Below, piece by piece: positions 34,301 through 45,400 of a stretch of 64,000 nt of DNA (the first letter of the stretch is position 1; each line of letters opens with the position of its first letter). Source of the stretch: Lutraria lutraria (taxonomy: Eukaryota > Mollusca > Bivalvia > Venerida > Mactridae); assembly GCA_964023205.1 (NCBI GenBank), contig OZ026844.1:28618934-28682933 (forward strand), given 5' to 3'. The notes under the pieces were generated by a model, which saw only the letters and a program-made list of their open reading frames with translations, had not been told where the DNA came from and made no database searches. Both the position numbers and the translations under genes were made by a program.

Positions 34301-37300
34301 AACTTATATACCACATCATTGCCCTGTCTTTGGACGGGTACCAGTCTGGACAACACGACGGGGAACCAACCGGGAACTATCTAATATACTTACCTAATTG
34401 GACATATTTGGTGTTGATTGTATCAACTATTGTTGATATTTCTGTTACTCTGTATGTGCATTGTCTGGCAAAACACATTCTAGACGAGCGTGAACGTTAG
34501 TACAATGTATATAATCAAATAAACGAGAGTGTAAATTTTTTTAAGTATTCTGTGTGAAAAAGCGCTCATATGTTACCCAAAAATTATTACTATATAAGTC
34601 ACTATTTGGGACCAATATACACACATTGGTTCAAGGTGACTTAATATATCGATAAATGCGTCTGATAAAACTATTTTATACATGACTGTGCATTATTAAC
34701 ATTTCTGCAAAAACGTTTAACTTCTTGACGGTTCAATTTAGATATATTTCTCTTTTTGATTTATGTTAAAGACATGCACAATATGTTTATAAAATAGTGC
34801 TTTAAATTACAAAAAAAATCCTTTATTCAAGCAAAATGCTAACCAGATGATTAGTTAACATGTTAAATAAATTATAATTATCCCCTCTTAACTTTCTACA
34901 GGGGCCATTGATAATAAGTACTCTTTGTTGCACCATCATTTGACTAAAGAAAATTTTTAATTTGGTCTATCATAGGTGATACCGACCATCAAATTATTAT
35001 TACTTCATTTACACATTTCTAAATGAATTTATAATCGTTTCTAATTTTCATTTTGTACAATGTATATTTAACAATACTTACATCAGTTTTGTTGACAGTC
35101 TTTGTTCTATCATGCACGTTAATATGTTATCTGTCAACATTAGAGGGGTGTCTCAAAGGTTCTTGGAATATTGCTGTAAAATTGAGAATTTCAATAATAT
35201 TGAAGAATATTATGTTAATTTCAACGGTTTATTCATAATAGCCAATGTTAAAATTTAAAACTGTGCACATAAAGTAAATAAAATCTATCAAATAAAGCGT
35301 TAACGAACATCTGAGACGTCCCTCGAATGTACACCAACAGTACAATGGAAACACCCTTATGACGAATGTATTCAAATAAATTTAACTATTTGCAGAAACA
35401 AAAACAGAAGCCGCAATTATCATGCGAAATAGAACAATCAAAATAAGTTACAAAACAATGGGTAAGTTTACATAATTATGTTGGTGCCACGAAGCAAACT
35501 CGTTGACTCGTTACTTTTTATTCAGCTGATAATTATCATAATGTAACTGGCGAACAAAAGCATTAATTATGTATCAATAAAGCATGAACTCACCAATATC
35601 TCAGAATAAATAAAATCAAACGGCACTATTTTCCCCGACTGTTCCCCGCCGCGTATGAATAAACATCCAAAAATGGATTGTGATGCGTCTTAGGATAGAG
35701 CTAGATGCTTGATGATGTAGCCGCCTTTTATCATAGGCATTCGACTCCGTGATTCTTATACCTGTATAGACATCCAACAACGCAAATAAACGAAAGACAA
35801 CGTCTATATGGGTATAAAAAATCATGGAGTCGAGTGCCTATATGCCTTTTATAGAACTTTAAGCATGATAGTTTGGAACGTTCGGAGAGAAACAAACAAA
35901 TTATAAGGAAACTATAACATGTTCGAAATTTGTACAGTTTTTGTTTTTTGTGTATCTCTAATTTTATAATTATTTTCAGTTTCTGTAATACTAAACATAT
36001 GAAATGATATCTTTAAAGGCATATTAATGTCACCAAAAGTGCTACCTCAGTTTTCATTCAAAGAATATCTAATTTATATTTAATTCTATCTTTATTTTAT
36101 CAGGGGAATATTACATAATGAGAGGATATTTAAAGATTTCCTGGATTTTCTTCACCTTGTCAACAGTATCCGGGGTAACAGTTAGCCTTCTCTATTGGAC
36201 GGTGCACTTTCTTGGTATGAGACAGTTTTTGTAACCACGCGCGTAACTGCAGACATGTTAAAATTGTTATCATGTCTATTAATTAATTATTAATAACTTT
36301 ATTTCGAACCATGCATTTGTATTGTAAAATATATTTATATAAAACTAGGCCTATACTATGATGAAACAAATGGAATAGTTACTAATTCGATAGTAATGAT
36401 GTAAACATATTTTTGGCTGATACATAATTTTGTTGTTTGTTAGTTACTGTAGAACATGGAAATTGGTAGTTGACAAAACATGAATACTTATCTTATTGTT
36501 TTCTGTTTTCAGATTACGGTTTGGACTATGGCTTTAATTTGAATGCATCTCTACTGGGAGAAAAGAGTAGGGGACATTATACATATTTATAAATAAAAAA
36601 ATAATCGTTAAAAAAATTGATTAAAAATTGGTTTTGCGTGACTGAAAAGTTCTATTGTTCCATATACAAAATGTAACATAATAATCACGTAAAACGTGCA
36701 TGCAAAATGTGTACATGTCATGGAAATGGTAATCAAGTGTGCCCTTGTTCTCAATTGTCGCAACGTCTGGAAAGTGGTTGAAGACGCAGACAGCAAATTA
36801 TTTCTACTTAATAATGAGGCTAGCTCAGACCTGAGAACTCCGGTTCCAAAATGAAGTATTTCTGTTGAAGATTACTACTAACATTAGCTAGACAAGACAT
36901 TTTTTAATTAAATGTTTTCAATTAAGTTTTATAATAGACGCAAAATTTGAATATAATGTACATGGATATACAATGTATTACAATAGAAACATTTTGTTTC
37001 AGCCCTTGATTACGGAACTTTGGCATTCAGCTTTATCAACACGCTGGTGATCCTAATACACGTTGTACTCACCGCAAAACCTCTTCGACTTCTTCATTTT
37101 TACATTCCCATGATTTATTTCACGGTCTATGTCGTCTTTAGCATTGTCTACCAGAGTGCAAGTGGGAACTATATCTATAAAATACTTGACTGGAACCAAG
37201 TTTTTATACCGACAGGACTGGCATACGGGGTTGTTTTCATTATAGTACCTCTTGTTCATCTACTATTGTTCGGCTTTGTACAACTCCGCATTAAGGTCGG

Positions 37301-37601
37301 TACAGTTTGCGGTATAAGATATGCATACGCGAAATGGAAAACTAAGAAAGTAGTTCCATTGGAACCGGAAGTTGATAAAAACACAACCATTTTGAGATGG
37401 ATCAATTCCGAGCGCTCTGATATCCCACCGGTGATAGTGAACAAACGAGAAAAACGTGTCAGAGACAGCGGGATTCTGAAAGTAGCAGACGAGGAACAAA
37501 GAATCGACCACAAAACTCCCACAATAGACGACGAGACACAGATTCCTGTGAAATCAAATTCGAATTTGTTCAATCAACGCATAAGGGAAACTGCCATGTG
37601 A
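31255..37601 (+). CDS. Rolling stone-like multi-pass membrane protein, four exons, 333 aa
   Basis: Exons 31255-31311, 34261-34495, 36104-36214 and 37003-37601 join in phases 0, 1, 1 to give 1002 nt including TGA. The product has about six hydrophobic helices (near residues 27-44, 67-89, 109-134, 141-159, 166-185, 205-230) and a basic cytoplasmic tail of about 100 residues. Hallmarks of the Rolling stone family are a short N-terminus with RP-x-LFVTPQ, the NYLIYLPNW segment, a YW at the end of helix 3, a PLRLLHFYIP segment, and YIYKILDW (residues 191-198). Rolling stone acts in insect myoblast fusion; the role of mollusc homologues is not known. A polyadenylation signal AATAAA lies at 37704-37709. 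It may have an optional 54-nt exon (see 36513-36566). Confidence 0.8.
32165..32426 (+). repeat. 33-bp minisatellite, eight copies, intron 1 of the Rolling stone-like gene
   Basis: Unit TAGGAGTTATCGGCAACCAT plus TTTATTTCATATA. The period of 33 keeps frames open on both strands (11-residue repeats such as GVIGNHFISYI on plus). One unit has an extra base that shifts the frame. No splice or start context suggests translation. Confidence 0.9.
33808..33975. repeat. Diverged short repeat with GTTGTAATGAG words
   Basis: CAACAGTCACCTAT ... GGCTGTTGTAATGAGGTGGC ... GGAGGTGACCGTTGACAGAG shows partial inverse symmetry and resembles the 11989-12169 element. It lies in intron 1 of the Rolling stone-like gene. 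Confidence 0.4.
34261..34495 (+). CDS. Exon 2 of the Rolling stone-like gene
   Basis: Acceptor TTTATTTCAG, donor GAAC|GTTAGT, 235 nt, phase 0 to 1. It encodes TM helices 1 and 2 separated by a hydrophilic loop and the YLIYLPNW motif. A TAG directly after the donor ends the open frame, confirming that the splice is needed. Confidence 0.8.
35732..35843 (+). mobile_element. Intronic foldback with ~39-bp stem, pre-miRNA-like, 9-bp flanking duplication
   Basis: Arms 35733-35771 and 35802-35841 pair almost completely around a ~30-nt loop. Four of the five differences become U-G pairs in plus-strand RNA, leaving one mismatch and one bulge. GCCTTTTAT flanks both sides (35723-35731 and 35844-35852), which points to insertion of a MITE. 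It lies in sense orientation in intron 2 of the Rolling stone-like gene. Confidence 0.6.
36104..36214 (+). CDS. Exon 3 of the Rolling stone-like gene
   Basis: Acceptor TTTTATCAG, donor CTTG|GTATGA, 111 nt, phase 1 to 1. It encodes TM helix 3 ending LLYWTVHFL, the family's YW element. Confidence 0.8.
36513..36566 (+). CDS. Possible 54-nt cassette exon of the Rolling stone-like gene
   Basis: Acceptor CTGTTTTCAG, donor AAGA|GTAGGG, exactly 18 codons, phase 1 to 1, so it could be skipped or included without breaking the frame. Its product starts DYGLDYGF, resembling LDYGTLAF at the start of the last exon. It may be a duplicated exon end or a mutually exclusive variant. Expression is unproven. 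Confidence 0.35.
37003..37601 (+). CDS. Last exon of the Rolling stone-like gene
   Basis: Acceptor TTTGTTTCAG, then 198 codons and TGA. It encodes TM helices 4-6, the YIYKILDW motif, and a tail with basic clusters (KWKTKK, NKREKRVR). The open frame begins upstream of any ATG, consistent with entry by splicing. Confidence 0.85.
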
Positions 37602-37703
37602 TCAGTTTGACCATGTTGTGTATAAAAATAATAAGATTTATTATTCAGTACATGTACTATGTTTTAATTTGATCTTAAGTCTTTGTGGTAAGACAGTTTG
37701 AAC

Positions 37704-37709
37704 AATAAA
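37704..37709 (+). terminator. Polyadenylation signal of the Rolling stone-like gene
   Basis: AATAAA about 100 bases after the stop codon, in an AT-rich 3' UTR. Confidence 0.6.
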
Positions 37710-38391
37710 TATGCGCTTAAAACTGTTTTATTGTGTATCATAAGAGAACAAAAATCGTCATCATAGCACAATATGCTACCAACCATGGTTTCACTGTTGG
37801 ACAAAATATGATCTATATATGTTCTAGAGTATGCAAAAGAGGATAGACGATTTGCTAACTAGATAATTCAATCAAACAATTTATTTAAACTATACCAATA
37901 ACAAATCCGCTACAAAACCAATCAATCACTTAGCAAGGAAATAAAACTGAAGTAAGAATTTTGACCTGAAAAGAGCACCTCACATGTTGTAGCATACAGA
38001 CCATAATTATGTGACCTTAAAAGCTCTTGCATTTGATGTCCAAAATTGTAGACCTGTTGTTTGTTTTGACTGCAACTTGAAGTGGAAAATATCAGCTTAG
38101 TCCTCATGTGACATGGGGCCATATTTTCTTCAGTCATGATCAGATACTAACTAATACTAGTTCACTATACAGTGATCTTCACACAATGCGATACAATTCT
38201 GCTTACTTATAGTTACCCAACATAAAAATTATAATTATAAAAATCATCATGAATTATTCGACTCAACATACCGAACGTCTTCCTGCAAAGATTGCACTGC
38301 AAAAATCCCTTTTCAATGATGATACTGTATTGTCGTATTAGGGTCTACTCTCTTTGCCATGAGGTTTAATATGTTTTTTAGTGAACGGGAT

Positions 38392-38602
38392 TACTGAGGA
38401 ATCATTAATTTTCGTTGGGGATTTAATTTCGTGGATTTCGTGGGTCGACTCATCCACGAAATCAAATCCCCACGAATTCAAATACAGAGATAAGGCATTT
38501 CTTTTCAAAAATCAAAATCCACGAATTTATGTCCCCTAGAAATAGCTATTTTAGTAAAAACCACGAAAGATGAACCCAACGAAAATTAATGATTTCACAG
38601 TA
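38392..38602. mobile_element. Palindrome-rich MITE (CATTAATTTTCGTTGG family), copy 1
   Basis: Ends GAATCATTAATTTTCGTTGG and CCAACGAAAATTAATGATTT are inverted. Inside, TTTCGTGGATTTCGTGGGT and ACTCATCCACGAAAT form a second hairpin. Intergenic. Confidence 0.75.
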
Positions 38603-39361
38603 ATTGAAAGGGAGAATACATATATATTTAGACCAGTTTATATTGATTTATTTCATTATTTCTACATGGAACATTAATCCATCCGTCTTCTGAACTGCAA
38701 TGATTAAGTTTTAGATGAGTTACTTGATAACAAAAGATCCGTGATTCGATTTGCGGATTGTAAGTGCTGAACCGATGTTCGGAACGGATTGCCACCACTT
38801 ACACAACGATCCACAGCCCTAAATCATATGATTATACATAGACACCTATTATATATGAGACAGACAAAACAATATTTTTGACAAGTAGCATGTGTTCGGA
38901 GGTTATTTTGTTCTAAATAATCATGCAATGAATGTTTTTTTAAAAGAATAGTCTTTATTCACAGGGTGTCCATTAACATAGTTCTTAATGTAAATGTATA
39001 TTATTTTAAAACCTGTCCGAAAGGCCTTTTTACGTTAAAAAGGGGCGTTTTACACCGGGATCTCTGTCATAAGCTTCTGTGACTGGTTCTCTCCTGGACC
39101 CGATACCGTTATCCTAGTAAGTGAATCCACGCTTAAAAACAAACGCACCTGCAATTATAATAAACGTACCTGAAAAATCTGACTTTATAGTGCTACCGAA
39201 TCGCTGTATTGAAATCGTTGGCATAGAAAATGATTGGGTGACCTTAAACATTACATGCAGCAAAACGTATCATTTGTAAAGTAGAACAACATCGAAGTCC
39301 AAATTTTGGGCAATCTTTGAATATGACCTAATTTAGCTCCAGCAAATCACGACCATACTGA

Positions 39362-39391
39362 TATATAAAGGCTGACGAGAAGCATGATTCA
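39362..39391 (+). promoter_or_regulatory. TATA box and initiator of the module array gene
   Basis: TATATAAAG at 39362-39370 is followed by TTCAAC with A at 39391, 29 bases from the start of the TATA box, the usual spacing. This leaves a 5' UTR of about 53 nt before the ATG at 39444. Confidence 0.55.
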
Positions 39392-39443
39392 ACAGTCTGG
39401 GAAACAGTTTTCATATCTGTGGATTAACTACAACAGTTTAATA

Positions 39444-39477
39444 ATGTTACGAGCGATAGTATTATCATTATTTGTCG
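39444..39477 (+). CDS. Signal-peptide exon of the module array gene
   Basis: ATG plus ten codons (MLRAIVLSLFV) and one base, donor GTCG|GTAATT. The hydrophobic core runs on into the following microexon. The start is supported by the TATA box and initiator just upstream. Confidence 0.7.
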
Positions 39478-42400
39478 GTAATTATACTAATTTATTTATT
39501 TAACAACGTATTTTTATGTTTTTTAATTTATTAATACATGTATACTTACTGAAATACTGTGGAATCATTAATTTTCGTTGGGGATTCAATTTCGTGGATT
39601 TCGTGGGTCTACTCATCCACGAAATCGAATCCCCACGAATTTAAATGCAGAGATATGGCATCACTTTTCAAAAATAAAAAATCCACGAATTTATGTCCCC
39701 ACGAACTAGCCATTTTAGTAAAAATCACGAAAATTGAGCCCAACGAAAATAAATGAAAATACAGTACTTACTTAGTTACTAGATCTTGCACAATAAATGA
39801 TCAACTGATAATACAAAACAAAAATGAAGCAGTTCTTAATTTTGCTTGATATTGATTACACGTGAAAAAATAGTATCCTAATACTGTGCATGTGCTTCAG
39901 TGGAAAAAAACGCGAAAATTTAGTTCTCAATTGATAAAACAAATCGTTAATTTGAAACTGTCCTTTTCAGCATATGTGTGTACGTTTAAATATGGTAAGT
40001 TTGAAATTTGCTTCATTCCTTTAAGTTCACTAATTTCGCTATTTTAGGCCGATATCAAGTTTTTTTTAATTACATACTCTTGGTAATGTTTCATTGTAAG
40101 GATACAATAGTAATTAGGTTATAATCAAGCTAGTCGCCCATGTAAACAAACTAGCCCAATCTACTGAGTCTGTTCTGAACGCAGTGTTAGGCAAAAGGTT
40201 CGTGAAACACCATTGTCGATCATTGTCTAGAGATTGCTTTACGCCATAATAAGAAATAGTCTAACAAGGTTAATTCTTCCATTGTTAAGTTGCGGTATAA
40301 TGTTTATTTATTTTCCAATATACGTTTTAATAATGGATACAGATTTAAAAGGCACTGACATAGCAGCACAAAGCTATAAATTCCTCATGATATTGATGTC
40401 AGGGCATGAAATCGAAATATTATACTTTGCATAACGTATGTGAATTTTAGCTCAATGTGCACCAGCAGAAACATGTAAAGTAGATGCCGACTGCAGTAAT
40501 CATTCATGTAACCATGGGGCTCCACATTGTGAAGTTCATGATCCAAATGCAGAACATGGACATTGTAACTGTCATGCTCCAGGTAATGTACAAAACGATG
40601 CATGCACTGACTAACAGTTCGAACTATTTTTCTGATGACAAATTCTACAACATTTATAACGTCATTACAAAACGGCATTGAAACATCGATACGATTAAGC
40701 AGTTTTATGTATGTAATTGTCTATTTCCTATTTCCAAGACGTGTCCAAAGAAATGAAAAACATCACTCCAAAAAAGATAAGCAAAATCTTAAGTCTGAAA
40801 TTGGTATTCATGGTACTACATGAATAATAATTTCCACACCAATACAATTGCACAAACTCCAATAAGTGATGGTCATTTACCTACTTTTTGTATTTTTATG
40901 TCGGAGAACATCGTAGCTTATATCAATAAATATGCGAAAAATATAGCCAGAAAAAAGCTAAGCCACTCGGAGGATACTGCCTAAGAATGGACTATAGCTT
41001 AGCTACAGAGGATTAACTTGTTTTTGGTCAAACTTCACACTTAATGCACTCGGCATTAAAACATTCTGCTGCTGTTTTTCGATTGGAATTAGTTTATCAA
41101 TACAACCTGATGTATAATGTATCTTCTTTTTCATTTAAGGAATGTATTTAAGTATTAAGTATATGCATTTCAGCTAAACGTGCAGCAGCAGAAACATGTA
41201 AAGTAGATGCCGACTGCAGTAATCATACATGTCACCATGGTGCTCCACATTGTGAAGTTCATGATCCAAATGCAGAACATGGACATTGTAACTGTCACAC
41301 AGGTAATGTACAAAAAGCGATGTATGCACTGACTATTCTTTCAATGACACTCAGTACACAAATAACATGTCATTTCAAAATGGGGTTGAAACATCGATAT
41401 GTATTAACATTACGATGTATGCAATTGTCTATTTGTAAATTTCAACACGCGTCACGACCATGAAGGAGATTTTTATTAATGTAAACATGCAGAATCCAAA
41501 ACTTCAAATGAACGCACATATGCCAACCATCCAACTAAGGTAGGCAAACATTTATGGCTGCTTTTAGCGATAATATTGTGTACCAAAGACGTCCTTGTAT
41601 TTGATCAACATCTATACCAATACACTTTTGCGTGAATAGAAATTCATTCATGCATAATGTTTTGCAATTGCTGCCAAACGAGCCGGTGAGCAATGCATAG
41701 TAGATCCTGACTGTGCTGGTATTACATGTCATGTCACCATGGAGCTCCACATTGTGAAATTCACGATCCAAATTTAGAACATGGATATTGTAACTGTCAC
41801 TCAGGTTATGCATCTAAAACGATGTACGCACTGACTAATAGTTCGAACTATTTTTCTGATGACAAATTCTACAACATTTATAACGTCATTACAAAACGGA
41901 ATTGAAACATCGATACGATTAAGCAGTTTATGTATGTAATTGTCTATTTCCTATTTCCAAGACGTGTCCAAAAAAATGAAAAACATCATTCCAAAAAAGA
42001 TTAGCAAAATCTTAAGTCTGAAATTGGTATTCATGGTACTAAATGAATAATAATTTCCACACCAATACAATTGCACAAACTCCAATAAGTGATGGTCATT
42101 TACCTACTTTTTGTTTTTTATGTCGGAGAACATCGTAGCTTATATCAATAAATATGCGAAAAATATAGCCAGAAAAAAGCTAAGCCTCTCGGAGGATACT
42201 GCCTAAGAATGGACTATAGCTTAGCTACAGAGGATTAATTTGTTTTGGGTCAAACTTCACACCTAATGCACTGGGCATTAAAACATTCTGCTGCTGTTTT
42301 TCGATTGGAATTAATTTATCAATACAATCTGATGTATAATGTATCTTCTTTTTCATTTAAGGAATGTATTTAAGTATTAAGTATATGCATTTCAGCTAAA

Positions 42401-45400
42401 CGTGCAGCAGCAGAAACATGTAAAGTAGATGCCGACTGCAGTAATCATACATGTCACCATGGTGCTCCACATTGTGAAGTTCATGATCCAAATGCAGAAC
42501 ATGGACATTGTAACTGTCACACAGGTAATGTACAAAAAGCGATGTATGCACTGACTATTCTTTCAATGACACTCAGTACACAAATAACATGTCATTTCAA
42601 AATGGGGTTGAAAAATCGATATGTATTAACATTACGATGTATGCAATTGTCTATTTGTAAATTTCAACACGCGTCACGACCATGAAGGAGATTTTTATTA
42701 ATGTAAACATGCAGAATCCAAAAATTCAAAAGAACGCACATATGCCAACCATCCAACTAAGGTAGGCAAACATTTATGGCTGCTTCTAGCGATAATATTG
42801 TGTACCAAAGACGTCCTTGTATTTGATCAACATCTATACCAATACACTTTTGCGTGAATAGAAATTCATTCATGCATAATGTTTTGCCATTGCTGCCAAA
42901 CGAGCCGGTGAGCAATACATAGTAGATGCTGACTGTGCTGGTATTACATGTCATGTCACCATGGATCTCCACATTGTGAAATTCACGATCCAAATTTAGA
43001 ACATGGATATTGTAACTGTCACTCAGGTTATGCATTTAAAACGATGTACGCACTGACTAATAGTTCGAACTATTTTTCTGATGACAAATTCTACAACATT
43101 TATAACGTCATTACAAAACGGAATTGAAACATCGATACGATTAAGTAGTTTTATGTATGTAATTGTCTATTTCCTATTTCCAAGACGTGTCCAAAGAAAT
43201 GAAAAACATCACTCCAAAAAAGATTAGCAAAATCTTAAGTCTGAAATTGGTATTCATGGTACTACATGAATAATAATTTCCACACCAATACAATTGCACA
43301 AACTCCAATAAGTGATGGTCATTTACCTACTTTTTGTATTTTTATGACGGAGAACATCGTAGCTTATATCAATAAATATGCGAAAAATATAGCCAGAAAA
43401 AAGCTAAGCCTCAGGGAGGATACTGCCTAAGAATGGACTATAGCTTAGCTACAGAGGATTAATTTGTTTTGGGTCAAACTTCACACTTAATGCACTCGGC
43501 ATTAAAACATTCTGCTGCTGTTTTTCGATTGGAATTAATTTATCAATACAACCTGATGTATAATGTATCTTCTTTTTCATTTAAGGAATGTATTTAAGTA
43601 TTAAGTATATGCATTTCAGCTAAACGTGCAGCAGCAGAAACATGTAAAGTAGATGCCGACTGCAGTAATCATACATGTCACCATGGTGCTCCACATTGTG
43701 AAGTTCATGATCCAAATGCAGAACATGGACATTGTAACTGTCACACAGGTAATGTACAAAAAGCGATGTATGCACTGACTATTCTTTCAATGACACTCAG
43801 TACACAAATAACATGTCATTTCAAAATGGGGTTGAAACATCGATATGTATTAACATTACGATGTATGCAATTGTCTATTTGTAAATTTCAACACGCGTCA
43901 CGATCATGAAGGAGATTTTTATTAATGTAAACATGCAGAATCCAAAACTTCAAATGAACGCACATATGCCAACCATCCAACTAAGGTATGCAAACATTTA
44001 TAGCTGCTTTTAGCGATAATATTGTGTACCAAAGACGTCCTTGTATTTGATCAACATCTATACCAATACACTTTTGCGTGAATAGAAATTCATTCATGCA
44101 TAATGTTTTGCCATTGCTGCCAAACGAGCCGGTGAGCAATGCATAGTAGATGCTGACTGTGCTGGTATTACGTGTCATGTCACCATGGATCTCCACATTG
44201 TGAAATTCACGATCCAAATTTAGAACATGGATATTGTAACTGTCACTCAGGTTATGCATTTAAAACGATGTACGCACTGACTAATAGTTCGAACTATTTT
44301 TCTGATGACAAATTCTACAACATTTATAACGTCATTACAAAACGGAATTGAAACATCGATACGATTAAGCAGTTTTATGTATGTAATTGTCTATTTCCTA
44401 TTTCCAAGACGTGTCCAAAGAAATGAAAAACATCACTCCAAAAAAGATTAGCAAAATCTTAAGTCTGAAATTGGTATTCATGGTACTACATGAATAATAA
44501 TTTCCACACCAATACAATTGCACAAACTCCAATAAGTGATGGTCATTTACCTACTTTTTGTATTTTTATGTCGGAGAACATCGTAACTTATATCAATAAA
44601 TATGCGAAAAATATAGCCAGAAAAAAGCTAAGCCTCACGGAGGATACTGCCTAAGAATGGACTATAGCTTAGCTACAGAGGATTAATTTGTTTTGGGTCA
44701 AACTTCACACTTAATGCAATCGGCATTAAAACATTCTGCTGCTGTTTTTCGATTGGAATTAATTTATCAATACAACCTGATGTATAATGTATCTTCTTTT
44801 TCATTTAAGGAATGTATTTAAGTATTAAGTATATGCATTTCAGCTAAACGTGCAGCAGCAGAAACATGTAAAGTAGATGCCGACTGCAGTAATCATACAT
44901 GTCACCATGGTGCTCCACATTGTGAAGTTCATGATCCAAATGCAGAACATGGACATTGTAACTGTCACACAGGTAATGTACAAAAAACGATGTACGCACT
45001 GACTAATAGTTCGAACTATTTTTCTGATGACAAATTCTACAACATTTATAACGTCATTACAAAACGGAATTGAAACATCGATACGATTAAGCAGTTTTAT
45101 GTATGTAATTGTCTATTTCCTATTTCCAAGACGTGTCCAAAAAAATGAAAAACATCACTCCAAAAAAGATTAGCAAAATCTAAAGTCTGAAATTGGTATT
45201 CATGGTACTACATGAATAATAATTTCCACACCAATACAATTGCACAAACTCCAATAAGTGATGGTTATTTACCTACTTTTTGTATTGTATGTCGGAGAAC
45301 ATCGTAGCTTATATCAATAAATATGCGAAAAATATAGCCAGAAAAAAGCTAAGCCTCACGGAGGATACTGCCTAAGAATGGACCATAGCTTAGCTACAGA

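Noticed and set aside
39559..39756. 65-codon open frame in intron 1 of the array gene
   Set aside because: It lies entirely inside a palindromic MITE.
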